Assembly: GCA_054601695.1 (NCBI GenBank) | Contig: BAAHQB010000225.1 | Location: forward strand, 186,001-250,000 | Source of the DNA: Amorphochlora amoebiformis | Taxonomy: Eukaryota; Cercozoa; Chlorarachniophyceae | Direction: 5' to 3' | DNA: 64,000 nucleotides | Part shown: positions 1 to 64,000 of the stretch, one piece after another | Layout of the letters: each line of letters begins with the position of its first letter | Position numbering within the stretch: position 1 is the first letter of the stretch | Notes under the pieces: model-generated | The model's database searches: none | Told to the model about the DNA's origin: nothing | The model's input: the letters and a program-made list of their open reading frames with translations, nothing else | Translations under genes and position numbers: made by a program

Positions 1-206
1 GAGCAAAGGAGGGAGACATTCCTGGGATATTTTTGGAATGATGAAAAAAAGGGGGGGTGGGGAAGAGGGGTAGAAAGTAGGTTGAAAAAGTACCTTTTTT
101 TTCGCGCGAGTTACGGGCCACCTTGCGGGACAAGTTGTCACGTTGTGTGACACTTACGACCATCATAAATTTATCATATCGGCAAACTAAAACAAAAAGT
201 CGGCAA

Positions 207-19636
<19,430 letters not shown>

Positions 19637-19895
19637 GCCTAAGGCCGAATTTTAAAAAAAAATTCGCGGCTTTAAAATTTCGCGGCCGAATGATACCAAG
19701 AACCTTGACACCCTAGGCTTATCTAAGCCTAAGGCCGAAATTTAAAAAAAATATCGCGGCTTTAAATTTTCGCGGCCGAATGATACCAAGAACCTTGACA
19801 CCAGCTAGGCTTATCTAAGCCTAAGGCCGAAATTTAAAAAAAAATTTCGCTGCTTTAAAATTTCGCGGCCGAATGATACCAAGAACCTTGATATC

Positions 19896-22087
<2,192 letters not shown>

Positions 22088-22250
22088 TCATTTACTGTTA
22101 TGAATTAGCACCTGTGACCACCCAGCGAGTGCGACCACTGCAGCCGCTGTCCCCAAGACCACCCTAGCTATCCACTCTGAGCGATTTGAGTCGCTTAAGT
22201 CGTCCTACATGAACATCGGAATGAGATGATACGGAGTTGGAAGAAATATA

Positions 22251-22289
<39 letters not shown>

Positions 22290-22385
22290 ATGTATATACA
22301 TATGTATACATGTATACATTATGAACATTATGTGTATATATATATATTGTATACATATAGTTGGAAGAAATATATACATATGTAG

Positions 22386-22430
<45 letters not shown>

Positions 22431-22473
22431 CTGTTTATATATATTAGATATATATAGAGAGAGAGAGAGAGAG

Positions 22474-22505
<32 letters not shown>

Positions 22506-22514
22506 GTACATGCG

Positions 22515-22555
<41 letters not shown>

Positions 22556-22563
22556 ATATAAAA

Positions 22564-22612
<49 letters not shown>

Positions 22613-22985
22613 TACATACATATATACACACACATACCCAACTCGATGCATACATTTTTCTACATTTACTCTACATATCCATATTCACAGAAGTAACATT
22701 ACCCTCTCTAACGTTCGGCTCGGGTGATGAAATCGGCCCTTTATGCGATGAATTGAAGGCAAGTTGAGATTTTCAGACGGATGAGGTCGGCTGTGAAGGT
22801 GTGTTTGGTGCCGAGGCTGTAGGGTGCGGGTGCCGGAGTTCTGAGGAGCACGGATTGCACGTGTAGGGCGTCTTCGTGCTTTGTGCTGAGCCCTGAGTTT
22901 CTCTTGCATGTACTGCATGTAATCCGACTGTCCCTGGGTTGAGGGGAGGGTTTTAGGTAGATACTGTGTATGTATGATATTATAC

Positions 22986-23073
<88 letters not shown>

Positions 23074-23172
23074 TTATTTATTTATATGTATGATATCTAA
23101 TTACATACTATATATACATATATGATGATGTATATATGTATATATGTATATATGTATATATATATACATATA

Positions 23173-23218
<46 letters not shown>

Positions 23219-23709
23219 TATATATATGTACCTATTGTTGTATATACATGTGTATATTTATTTTCTATAATTAATATTGCATATATCAACGTGTATAGTC
23301 TAATGTATTACGTCTATTACACGAAGTATATCAACGTATATAGCATGATGTATGACGTCTATTCACACTAAGTACTGTGTTACGTATATCAAACGTATGT
23401 AGCATGATGTGTTACGTCTATTCACACTAAGTAATGTGTTACGTATATCAACGTATTCAGTATGATGTGTTACGTCTATTCACATAAGTAATGTGTTACG
23501 TATATCAACGTATTTAGTATGATGTGTTACGTCCATTCACACCTTGGCACGTTTCTTCTGGTCCAGGGATAGCAAGAGTATTGTCACTCCATTCACATAA
23601 GATACATATATCAATATATACTATGATGTATTAATTCTATTCACATAGAATGGTCCAGGGCGCGCGAGAGTTGTCCAATTCATAGATGTCATTAAAATAT
23701 ATATAATAA

Positions 23710-23766
<57 letters not shown>

Positions 23767-24721
23767 CACACATAACATATATATATATATATATTATACA
23801 TTTGTAACACGTATACGTATAAAATATCAATTCATGGCACACACATGATAATGATCAGAATACTTGTAGGGGGATCGCTGGGGCGCTTGTCTGGCGTCGA
23901 AATAACGTCCCCAATGTAGTAATCCACCAGCATAGCAGTAGAATCCAGGCTGAATTGTTATACGAATTGAGTCAATTTGAGATTAGGGTCACAGTTATCA
24001 GAGGCAGGGAAAGAATATGACGGTTCTTGACACCGAAACTCAATTTTTTTTTTCAGCTATTTTTTTTCCCTGACTTGTGAATCGTATGAAACTCGGTTGA
24101 ACAATCCGTGCCAAGGACGCGCTTGATAGCGATCACAGTCGACGTTTGAGCTCCGTTCGACTAGAATAAATCGAAGTTAGACGTGTTACGGACGTGGAGC
24201 AAGCGAGGATTAAAGCTGTTTACCCATCCAGGATGGAACTTGGCGAAGTTTGTAATCTGTCACATATACATATCGCTCAGTGACATACGTATACGGTAAA
24301 ATTAGATTTGCACACTCACGTTGAAAACTTTGCCATCAACTACTACCCAGCCATCATCCAACGTACTATGCTTACTCACCTGCAAAATTCGCAAAAATGA
24401 GTGCGGCAAAACCGAGTTTCAACCTAGCTCTCACCTCTTCCATGGTGAAGTAACCCAAAGGCACCTTGGCCTTTGGAAGCTGATTGATCTTCCTATCATC
24501 TCCTTTCAAAACCGCGTGTCCCGAAGGGCGCGTTGGAAGACGAGATATTGGGGCCATATCTTCACCAATTTTCTACGGAAAACAAAATAGCAACAATTTT
24601 AGACTCAAAGCTGCTTACGAGTTAGCAAAAGGCAGAGCTTACATGCGCGTATTCCGAGCTGAATGGACCCTCCGTTCCACCGGCAACGCTGGGTTCCTCT
24701 CTCCTTTTCCCCCAGCTTCGT
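22088..24721 (-). CDS. Cytochrome b5 domain protein with C-terminal membrane tail, 5' end unresolved
   Basis: Exons in transcript order: 24643-24721, 24435-24572, 24320-24379, 24224-24256, 24075-24160, 23864-23949, 23543-23586, 22703-22963, 22088-22204. In phase, about 300 codons, stop TGA. The heme domain reads [20 protein letters not shown], then [14 protein letters not shown], then [14 protein letters not shown], with axial-ligand candidates in FHPG and TIH, followed by DYYIGDV as in other b5 proteins. Canonical HPGG is altered: HPG is followed by WSN before GAQ. The last exon encodes a hydrophobic helix ([15 protein letters not shown]) suited to tail anchoring in ER or outer mitochondrial membrane. 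The 87-codon exon 22703-22963 is basic and unusual for b5. The 24074 donor (GTCAGG) and exon 23543-23586 are weak. A leader exon coding MSMHT (about 25100) may lie upstream, but I could not join it. Confidence 0.72.
23280..23650 (-). repeat. About 59-bp tandem repeat in a cytochrome b5 intron
   Basis: About six copies of a unit containing GTGTTACGTCTATTCACA and ATATCAACGTAT. On the gene strand the unit matches the intron start after the 23543 donor (GTGTGAATGGACGTAACACA), so it is a donor-side intronic amplification. A decayed copy of the neighbouring exon lies at about 23650-23690. Confidence 0.75.
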
Positions 24722-25755
<1,034 letters not shown>

Positions 25756-26636
25756 TTATCCCGCAGTCGCACGCTTTATCTCCGCGTTTATAGGATTTTG
25801 GATAGCAAAACTATCTGCGTAAGCCCGACCGTAATAATCCGAATAGTACGCGCTGTAGTGATTAGCGTAATAGTCCCTGTGGCTCTCCGCTTCCAGTGAC
25901 TTCGCGCACTCCCCGCAGTATAATGATTTCTTCTGTTAGGAAAGTAGACAGATTAGACTTTTGCGGAGGAGAGTATTCATATCCCACGTTTCCCTCTCAG
26001 CCAACCTGTCACTCCAAAATCTCTTTCAATCCAAAAAATACCAACGAAAAAATGCTACTTACCCGACAATAGAAGCAGTGATAGTCCGCAATTGGCTTGC
26101 GCGATAGGGTACGCGTGAGGACGTGAGAGACAGACCTCGATATCGCCCGCGTCAAAGGTCCGATGGTTGCCAGTGCAACGCCTCGATGGAGGTGAGCCCT
26201 GACGAGCGTGGTTGATGCCGAGAGGATTGCATTGCTCGCCTTGCGCGTGACTGGGGCGCCTAGACACTTGATGATTGTCTCAGTTATCGTTTCGTTTATC
26301 TTCTTCCGGAGAGGCTCTTCAAGCTTCATGTGCGATTGCTCGAACGTGTGAGTAGCGGCGTCTGTGAGGAGGTAGTTGGAAAGCATGTCGTCGAGGTATT
26401 TGAAGGTCAGCTTTGTGATCTGCCCAGAGTCTTTCGAGATGTCCCACTTGGTTGTGAAGGTGTCGGTGAGGTCGCCCTGGAGACCTTTGATGAGGTCTGG
26501 AATCATGTCGTCCGCGAGGACTTGGATCATTATGCCTGGGTACAGGAGGTGTCATAGTTACTGGGATGTAATGCATGTTTATGCTTATGTATCCATTTAA
26601 TGAATATACATACATACATGTATATATGTATATATG

Positions 26637-26707
<71 letters not shown>

Positions 26708-26709
26708 TT

Positions 26710-26760
<51 letters not shown>

Positions 26761-27745
26761 TTATACATCTATATATATATATATATATACAAATATAAAT
26801 ATATACATATATATATATATATAACATATGTGAGATATTTTCGCATATAAGTATATTACATAATGTATTTATAATATATATTTATATATATATATATATA
26901 ATATATATATATATATATAATTATATATATATATATAATTATATATATATATATATTCACAAATATAGATACATATGTATTAGTAACAATATTGTAAATA
27001 AAACAAATGTCGGCAAATGCATCGTATCGAGAGAGCCCGAGATTTTAACGTGTTACACCTGGTATTGTATTCGACGCCGCATCAGCAAGACTAAAAGAGA
27101 CACCATAAGAGCGCAGACGTTAAACACAAGTCACTATGTTGACAATCCAAAAAGGAAAAAAACTTACGTTATCATCTGCTTCGCTCTCAGCCGCGCCTCA
27201 AGACGAGATGTCATGGTCAGGAAGGAACTCGAAATCGCCTGCTGTTGCCCACGATCGAGAGCTCGGAAAGGCATCTTCGGAACTGACTCAGGACTTTTTC
27301 TATGCGAAGCCGGGTCCCGATTTTGCGAAGACAAACAAGGTTTGTGGTAGAGCCTATACGCCCGACCCGTCGATGTGTCGAGAAAGTTGCACCCAACATT
27401 CAGTTCCGTCGGCCAACGGTCAACCGGCAGCTCGAACACAACGTGATCCCTAGACTCGAGGCTATTCATGCTGCAATTCCACGACGACACCACTGCCCTG
27501 GTCACCATGGATAGCTCACGGGAGGGTTCAAGTTTAAACCCTTCGCAAACCAAACGCACACTGCCGGATGGTTCCGGGTCGGCTAGGACGCCAAGCACAT
27601 AAAATGACTCCGGGGGAACTGCAACTTTCGATAAATGGTAGTAGGCCTTGCGGTTAGCTGCAGATCGACTGGGGGCAGCTAGGATGAAGGCCAAGAACGT
27701 TGGCCAGGCCTGCAAAGGCCCCATGAAGCGTGACGTTTTTGCCAT
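25756..27745 (-). CDS. Conserved protein with signal sequence and CxxC/Tyr-rich C-terminus (stramenopile-type)
   Basis: Exons 27168-27745, 27059-27090, 26063-26535 and 25756-25932 total 1260 nt, or 419 residues, ATG to TAA. All splice sites are GT-AG and phases agree, and the 32-nt second exon is required for the frame. The N-terminus has a hydrophobic leader ([15 protein letters not shown]), suggesting ER entry or organelle targeting. The middle (residues about 200-350) is amphipathic-helical. The C-terminus carries CFYC and YCGEC (two CxxC pairs, possible metal knuckle) and then a run of YY pairs ([20 protein letters not shown]). I associate this arrangement with conserved hypothetical proteins of diatoms and brown algae; that is memory, not a search. 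Function unknown. Exons are long and introns modest (77, 523 and 130 bp); only intron 2 holds (TA)n. Confidence 0.85.
26590..26960. repeat. (TA)n block inside intron 2 of the conserved secreted protein
   Basis: (TA)n with (CATA)n interruptions occupies most of the 523-bp intron between 26536 and 27058. The intron's acceptor lies outside the repeat, in unique sequence (TACCCAG). Confidence 0.9.
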
Positions 27746-27829
27746 GTCACAAACGGTTACAGGTTTTCACTCCGCTCTTTGCTTGAAGCTCGGCGGCATG
27801 GCGGCCTCCTGAGATCGGATCACAAGAGA
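27746..27829. promoter_or_regulatory. 84-bp bidirectional promoter / 5' region
   Basis: Only 84 bp separate the start codons of the divergent genes at 27745 (-) and 27830 (+), unless the + gene has an unseen upstream 5' exon. No TATA box is evident. The sequence is mixed composition and repeat-free, so the two genes probably share regulatory sequence. Confidence 0.5.
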
Positions 27830-28981
27830 ATGGGGGGGATCACAGGCAAGTATTGCTACGATTCCAGACCAGATGGGATACCGAAGATGGCTAAGGTTGA
27901 AGAGGCCAACGTTGACGAGAAGCACGGACGCGCGGATCCCGGTAAAATCCCCGAGAGCGAGGTGAGTGGGGAAGAGAAGGATGGTCAAGCCGATGTCAAC
28001 GCGAAAACGGAGAAGGAACAAGTACTCGACATCGTCAATTTGGCAGAGTAAGCCTTTTACAGGTATCTTGAGGCGTACTGGTTGATATATGTTAACACGT
28101 TACTAGGATACACATGTCACTGCTCAATCAAGAGGATACTAAGCGCCGATTGAACGTTTACATTAAGGTATGAAGCCGGAAAGGGTTTAAAAAATACTCA
28201 CAGATATCTCGCATAGGCGTGCGAGGACGCTTCCAAAATGATGTTGAGCAGCTCGAGCCAGTGCCGGTCGTTGATAGACAAAGCCATGAAAGAAGCCGAA
28301 TCTGGTAACGCACCTATTCTCCCTTTTGGCGCCTTTGCAGCCACCTAGACACTCACGGTCACGATAAATCCACAGTCGATACCGTCGACGAGAAGAACGT
28401 GATTTTACAACTCGCATTTGCCCGCATCAAACAAGTAAGGCTGGTTAGCAGGACTCGAGCCTCGGCTGCTCGGGATTGTTTAGAGCTAGGGTGTGATAGA
28501 ACTTGAGAAAGGATCGGGCTTAGGAATGCTATGAGAGTACATCGAACTTACAAAATCTATCCATTTCTAGTGGAGCAAGTCGAAGTCGGGCCAGCCCTTC
28601 ACTCTCCTGGTCTCTCGCTCGTCTGACCCTCCCCTCGACCCACCCGTCGGGACTCCCTCCATCAGCGCGGCAATCTCTACCCAAGTCAGCCCATCTCCCC
28701 GTGACAGCGTCTCGTCCTTCGTCAACCCTCTTCCTTCAGTCCCGGAGGGCAAGTCAGAGAACATCCTGATCAGCCTCCAGGGCTTCTCCCCTCCTCCTAC
28801 CCTTCCCAAAAACTGGTCTGTTCGGGAATTCAGCGGAGCTGGAGATGAGATCAGCATCATGGCTCAAGCGGACGGCAAGGAGTTTGAAGAAGACCAAGGC
28901 GTCTCGCTTTCTCGTCAGGCTGACAAAGAGGATGTTACGGGCGGCGGAGAACCGCAAGGCGATGAGGGGCCCAAGACGTGA
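27830..28981 (+). CDS. Unrecognised 278-residue protein, five exons with short introns
   Basis: Exons 27830-28047, 28107-28167, 28217-28304, 28376-28434 and 28571-28981 total 837 nt, ATG to TGA, all in phase. Introns are 59, 49, 71 and 136 bp with GT-AG ends. The N-terminal 70 residues are acidic and Lys-rich. Residues about 70-140 look helical (VLDIVNLAEIHMSLLNQEDT; CRSLIDKAMKEAES; VILQLAFARIKQ). The last exon begins WSKSKSGQPFTLLVSRSSDP and continues Pro/Ser-rich, ending acidic (GGGEPQGDEGPKT). I see no signal peptide or membrane segment and recognise no domain. The long final exon has no ATG of its own, so it is easily missed; - strand frames over it are shadows. The GTGAGT at 27961 might be an alternative donor. 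Confidence 0.75.
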
Positions 28982-29362
28982 ACTGTTCCCAATCAAATGC
29001 TCTCGGAGCTGAAAATCACGTTAGCGAATGAAATGGAAGCCACAAGAAATCCCGATCGGCTGCCTACATCTAGTATGTCGGTGAGGGTTCCAACGACAGT
29101 GACAGATGACGTTTAGCTTCTAGGCATTCGCATGCACGCTCTGCGACGTATTAATCTTGTATTGAACTTGTTAATTATTAAGTGTTTTATTTGAATTAAT
29201 TTGTGTTTATTTGTATATATGTGCAACTTAGTTTTCATACGTATATATAAATATACATTAATACGACAATGTATATATATTTTATGATTACAAAAATATA
29301 TATAATATATATTTTACATATATATATATATACATATACTATGATATATGTCTAGTATGTGT

Positions 29363-29404
<42 letters not shown>

Positions 29405-29601
29405 AAAATTATTCTGAAAGTTTGTTTTTTTTTAGAACACCATATATAATATATATGTATATATATATATATATACGCACATATATATATATGAGTATAT
29501 GTGTGTTCACATGTACATTATACATACTACATAGATATGTGTATATATATATATATAGATATATCATATAAACTTCATATATTATTTAGATATATACACA
29601 C

Positions 29602-29677
<76 letters not shown>

Positions 29678-29871
29678 TGCATATACTATAATTTAAATAT
29701 ATATTTATATATATGTTACGTATTTTCACATATTATGAATTACGAATTATTATTAATTAGACAATTGTCCGGGACTTGAATGACATATTCAACTTGTGAT
29801 ATATACTAGATATACACCCTGTAATTGCTTACATTTAGCCATGAAAATATCAGTATATATATTATATATAT

Positions 29872-29925
<54 letters not shown>

Positions 29926-29963
29926 TATCATCTATACATGTATCATGATAAATATACAATGTA

Positions 29964-30024
<61 letters not shown>

Positions 30025-30202
30025 GTATATCTACACATATATTTATATATACTCACATATATATATATATATATATACATATGTATATATATACACATAT
30101 ATACACACATATATGATATATTGGAATATTTTTCACAGAAAATGAGTTTTAAGTTGAGATCTTGTTAATGGTAACACAGTTACGTCGTCATCAGAACATC
30201 AG
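28982..30202. other. Intergenic, between two convergent 3' ends
   Basis: About 200 bp of unique 3'-flank sequence is followed by AT-rich and (TA)n-rich DNA from 29200. A 12-bp repeat (AGCTACGTCATC) begins at about 30190, just before the stop codon of the next gene, and continues into its coding sequence. Confidence 0.65.
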
Positions 30203-46051
<15,849 letters not shown>

Positions 46052-46265
46052 CTGTATATGTATATATTAGATTTGTTATATATATATATATATACATACA
46101 TACACATATACATATATACTTATATATATATATATATATATATATTTGTGTGTGTGTGTGTATGTATATAGAGCAGAAACTATGTACTAGTAGAGGTTTT
46201 GGATATATATTTTAGATATATCTTTATGAGTATATATATATATATATATAATGTATGTATACATG

Positions 46266-46303
<38 letters not shown>

Positions 46304-46386
46304 AGAGTGTGTAAGTGTACATATGTATACATAACATATAGTTACATAATATATATATATATATTATATGTATATATATATATATG

Positions 46387-46454
<68 letters not shown>

Positions 46455-46489
46455 TTTGTATGTAATATATATATATATATGTATATATA

Positions 46490-46528
<39 letters not shown>

Positions 46529-46755
46529 CACATACATATATATATATATATGTGTGTGTGTGTATGTATATTCTATTTATAACACATATGTGTATGTATA
46601 TTCTATTTATAACACATATATATATATTTTTTCATTCTATGTATATTACATCTGTATATATAAATATATATATTATACTTTTATACATACATATATATAT
46701 ATATATATATAAATATATATATATATGTATATGTATATGTTATATATATATATAT

Positions 46756-46787
<32 letters not shown>

Positions 46788-46864
46788 CTTGTACATACGT
46801 ACATATAGAAGTATTACTAAAATATATATACTTATATACCCGAAAACCGTGTAATGATAGAGTT

Positions 46865-46917
<53 letters not shown>

Positions 46918-46972
46918 TATGAAGCTTTTATATTTATACATTTTTGTATTTACACATATATAACATATGTAA

Positions 46973-47015
<43 letters not shown>

Positions 47016-47039
47016 GTATATATATATATATTATATTAC

Positions 47040-48030
<991 letters not shown>

Positions 48031-48067
48031 CTGAATCAGCGTTAATCGTTTACATACTCACACAAGC

Positions 48068-48227
<160 letters not shown>

Positions 48228-48239
48228 TATATATGTGTG

Positions 48240-48315
<76 letters not shown>

Positions 48316-48434
48316 ATATATATGTATGTATGTATATGCATATACATAATACATGTTTATAATATGTTCGTACTGGATGTAAATGTATCTATTTTCATCC
48401 ACACATGCATGTGTATATTTAAATATATACATAC

Positions 48435-48479
<45 letters not shown>

Positions 48480-48540
48480 TACACATATATTCATATGACA
48501 CACACACAAGTATACATGCACAGAGAGTGATATATAATAT

Positions 48541-48582
<42 letters not shown>

Positions 48583-48779
48583 GTGTGTGTGTATGTGAGT
48601 ATGTGTGTGTATATAAATGTATATTTCTAGCAAATATATATATATATATATGATAAAGGTATACATGTGATACAAATGACCTTATATATCCAGTTCTTTC
48701 CCAAAATCCTTCGAAATAGCCCCCCTATACCCAAATAATCACATAATAAGTCGGGTCAATCCTTTCGCACTTCTTTCTT

Positions 48780-48826
48780 TCACACAAAGACACAATCGCA
48801 CTTTCGCACTTTCGCACTTTCGCACT
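48780..48826 (+). repeat. CGCACTTT short tandem repeat upstream of gene 7
   Basis: Four copies of an 8-9 bp unit (TTTCGCAC) lie in the probable promoter or first intron between the divergent dioxygenase gene and the + strand gene. Confidence 0.7.
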
Positions 48827-48844
48827 AAAACCTCTCCCATTTTT

Positions 48845-49829
48845 CAATCCAATAGCTGGCTCAGAACATGTACAGGACTCTCCAAACACGAGGAATATCA
48901 CCTTGTCTATTCCCACGGAAGCTTCATCAACTTCGGAACCCACCGGAACCCAGCTCACGGAAACCTTAAAACTGGATTCCGCGAGTTATTATTTCGGCCT
49001 CACGAATGGCGTCCATTGCATCGACACCCATCTTTGCCCCATGGCTTCTTTACACGTGCGTTGAAACTGCAGTCTACCTTCCTCATTTAGGAGACTTGAT
49101 TGTAATGGTTTTGATTCGTTCAGGTTGCTGGTCGGATATGGTGTTTCTGGGACGGTAGCAAGGCATAAGATGCCGGCGACACGAGGTCGGGTGGCTATTC
49201 GGCCTTTCATCACATCCTCAAGACGGATTAGCTGCGCACCTAGAGCTCAGGTTGAATCGATTTATATCTTTCCCTGATATTCAAAGGGGATAAGCAGCTT
49301 TTCGCCAGCATTAGACTCCAGAATGGAGAGTTTTCGCTTCTTCGTTGAAGAAGGGTTCTAGTTGAAAGCGACCCATGGGCTGTATTCCAAGGATTTCCAG
49401 TTATCTAAACGCTTCTATTTATTACATATAGGAGCCCACTGATTGGGATAACCTACTCATGCGGTCGGATGAAGCGCCTAAGCGGTCCGCCTTGACAAGA
49501 AAGTACCCTACCGACCTAGAGTTGAAAGAGTCAAATGAGTCTCGATTCGAAGAATTCAATCTCTTTGTTGATTTCATAAAAACTCTCATGTTTGTCCAGC
49601 AACGTCGTTGGAACTGAGGGAATGTGTTGTTAGGATCAAGGATGAAAGGGAGAGTGAAAGCAAGCAGCTGGCTGAGGCGCTGTGCTTGTTGTCGGAGAAG
49701 AAATTCAAGAATATTAATATTCCTGACTCGGTAATATGTTCGCGTGTGTTATATCTATACCTGACTCGGTACCTCGTATGTATAGATGACTCGGTACCTT
49801 GTATGTATCATGTACATACATAATAAATT

Positions 49830-49870
<41 letters not shown>

Positions 49871-50236
49871 ACATACGCATACATACACACATAAAAATCG
49901 GTCTCACCAATTATTTTCAAACACACACACACATCGAAGCACCCACATGTGCCACACACATAAATTCACACTATACACTCACTCCTCTCAGCTGCGCGCT
50001 GAGGCCGAGTTAGTTCGAAAGCTAAGGGTCAGACCAAAAAAGAAGAGCTGGGCCCGTCAGCTCTTGTATGTCCGGACGCTAATACGCTCCATGGGTACGT
50101 GTGTTGAGATACGATAAGAGTGGATATTGTAATTATTCGTGTTTGTGTGCGCATATTTGCAGTGGAGATGGATTGTTATATGTATGTATGTGTATGTATA
50201 TACTGTACATCTCCACAACCATACATACGTACCTAA

Positions 50237-50292
<56 letters not shown>

Positions 50293-50534
50293 AGGTGTGT
50301 GTATGTGTGAAATTAATAACGCATACATACATGGATGTGTGTTTATGTATATATATATACATACACACATATACACACACATATATATATGTGTGTGTGT
50401 GTATATATGTGTATTTATACATATGAATATGTATGCATATGTGTGTGGATATATAAAATAACACACACATACACAAATGCATATTTACACATATACATAT
50501 ATTATATTTATATATACATATATATATATATATT

Positions 50535-50576
<42 letters not shown>

Positions 50577-50599
50577 CATACATATATATACACATATAA

Positions 50600-50637
<38 letters not shown>

Positions 50638-50949
50638 ATATATATACATATAATATGTAGATATCATACACATACATATATATATATATATATATAGTAT
50701 ATGTATACATATGTATATGCATATAATTATTTTTATATCTATATTACATACACATATATTCATTTCTTCCCACCGTTCCAATCATCCACCATGCGATACA
50801 CAGACATGTAATATACGCGTTCTTGTTAGTAAACATCCCATATGCCTATTTACACATAAAAACCGCATATAGATGGCATTTATCACTCAGCGCCGGAGGA
50901 AAGCCGAGAGCTGGTCGATGGTCTGAGGAAATACGACGCTATACAGTAA
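48845..50949 (+). CDS. Unrecognised protein; four 3' exons secure, 5' exons tentative
   Basis: Secure and in phase: 49432-49538, 49634-49730, 49992-50094 and 50891-50949 (stop TAA). They read [19 protein letters not shown] onward, then [20 protein letters not shown], then [20 protein letters not shown] with [13 protein letters not shown], ending [19 protein letters not shown]. The product is highly charged, helical, coiled-coil-like and basic near the end; no known domain seen. Upstream, an exon ending at the 49251 donor ([20 protein letters not shown]) fits phase. The 48845-49060 island is open in more than one frame and on both strands, so the 5' structure is unresolved. The intron at 49731-49991 contains duplicated donor sequence and a little (TA)n. 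The gene is divergent from the dioxygenase and convergent with the carrier gene. Confidence 0.6.
49717..49803 (+). repeat. Triplicated 5' splice site
   Basis: The exon end CCTGACTCG|GTAATATG is followed by CCTGACTCG|GTACCTCG and GATGACTCG|GTACCTTG within 75 bp. The last nine exon bases and the donor GT are repeated, a miniature donor-side echo without (TA)n spacers. Confidence 0.85.
50095..50890 (+). repeat. Last intron of gene 7: (TG)n/(CA)n and (TA)n
   Basis: Mixed (GT)n, (CA)n, (CATA)n and (TA)n. The acceptor (TATCACTCAG) lies in unique sequence. Confidence 0.8.
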
Positions 50950-51346
50950 TCCATCTGTTAGACATATTTACGGTGGCATCTGCAAGCCCAGTCGAGAAAT
51001 TCATTCGATTATAATTTCATTATATTGGACTGTAAATGTTAATTCCTACGATACTGCTTTACGATATTTAAAAATTGTATTAAGGATATTACTGAATTTG
51101 GAGTGATTTTAGGAGGATGAAATTGGCCTTAGTTACAAACAGACCTAAGATTATCCTAAAACTGCCGTAGGAAAGACAAATGTACGGTAGCTCCAGTACC
51201 TGCCACTGGGATCTAGTTTCATATAAGACTCATACACGTGACATATACCAATAATTAACAATCTCACTGATTCAAGTTAGAATCAAAGCCATTATAATAA
51301 CTTGTAATTAAATTTAAATCTAAAAAGCGCATGGAGTAGTCCCTAA
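50950..51346. other. Intergenic between two convergent 3' ends
   Basis: About 400 bp of unique AT-rich sequence with no repeats and no supported exon. It probably holds both 3' untranslated regions. Confidence 0.6.
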
Positions 51347-63868
<12,522 letters not shown>

Positions 63869-63869
63869 C

Positions 63870-63905
<36 letters not shown>

Positions 63906-63949
63906 AATATAAGTATATATATATGTAAATATATATATATATATATAAC

Positions 63950-64000
<51 letters not shown>
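63869..64000. repeat. (TA)n at the right edge, carrier intron
   Basis: Starts directly at the acceptor of exon 63787-63868 (TATATAG|GTTGG read on the - strand) and continues to the end of the window. Confidence 0.85.

Noticed and set aside
22109-22229. + strand terminal exon reading [20 protein letters not shown]
   Set aside because: Open, but has no partner exons. The - strand reading gives a phase-consistent tail-anchor exon for cytochrome b5, so I preferred that.
22690-22760. + strand exon [20 protein letters not shown] with a GC donor
   Set aside because: Its downstream intron would be only about 18 nt and no partner exon was found; the - strand b5 exon 22703-22963 fits phase.
28567-28996. 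- strand ORFs over 28567-28860 and 28754-28996
   Set aside because: Antisense of the long last exon of the + strand gene 27830-28981, which has consistent splice phases and a stop.

Overview
This is nuclear DNA of a microsatellite-rich eukaryote. Genes have many introns, standard stop codons and GT-AG splice sites. Much of the window is (TA)n, with CT/GA tracts, TTAGGG/CCCTAA arrays and minisatellites. The long open frames printed through these repeats (runs of IY, LS, RE, HVTS) are not genes. The real coding sequence sits in short unique islands, mostly 35-75 bp. I joined islands wherever a splice acceptor, an open frame, a splice donor and the intron phase all agreed. The protein at 25756-27745 has a C-terminal CxxC plus Tyr-rich tail that I associate with stramenopile algae. 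I therefore favour a stramenopile-like protist, but this is an inference of modest strength.

Layout. (1) 207-19636, + strand: a 19-exon gene for a cold-shock-domain protein of about 378 residues. (2) 19637-22087: intergenic, with a 97-bp triplicated hairpin repeat and a MITE-like inverted repeat. (3) 22088-24721, - strand: a cytochrome b5 protein with a C-terminal membrane tail; its 5' end is unresolved. (4) 25756-27745, - strand: a 419-residue secreted or organelle-targeted conserved protein. (5) 27830-28981, + strand: a 278-residue protein of unknown function, divergent from gene 4 with only 84 bp between the start codons. (6) 30203-46051, probably reaching 48030, - strand: a PhyH-type Fe(II)/2-oxoglutarate dioxygenase in at least 22 exons. 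(7) about 48845-50949, + strand: an unrecognised protein. (8) 51347-63868, - strand: the last two-thirds of an SLC25 mitochondrial carrier, running off the right edge.

Architecture. Genes 4 and 5 and the upstream half of gene 3 (about 24-29 kb) are compact, with introns of roughly 50-525 bp. Genes 1, 6 and 8 are inflated: about 200-380 codons spread over 12-19 kb, with introns that are often TA repeat from splice site to splice site. The most striking feature is that many exons are flanked by arrays of partial copies of themselves. Copies of the 5' exon edge with its acceptor lie upstream, copies of the 3' exon edge with its donor lie downstream, and (TA)n separates the copies. I call these exon-edge echoes. 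TTAGGG arrays and several CT arrays likewise begin at or just after splice donors. No tRNA, rRNA, CRISPR array or intact transposase gene was seen.
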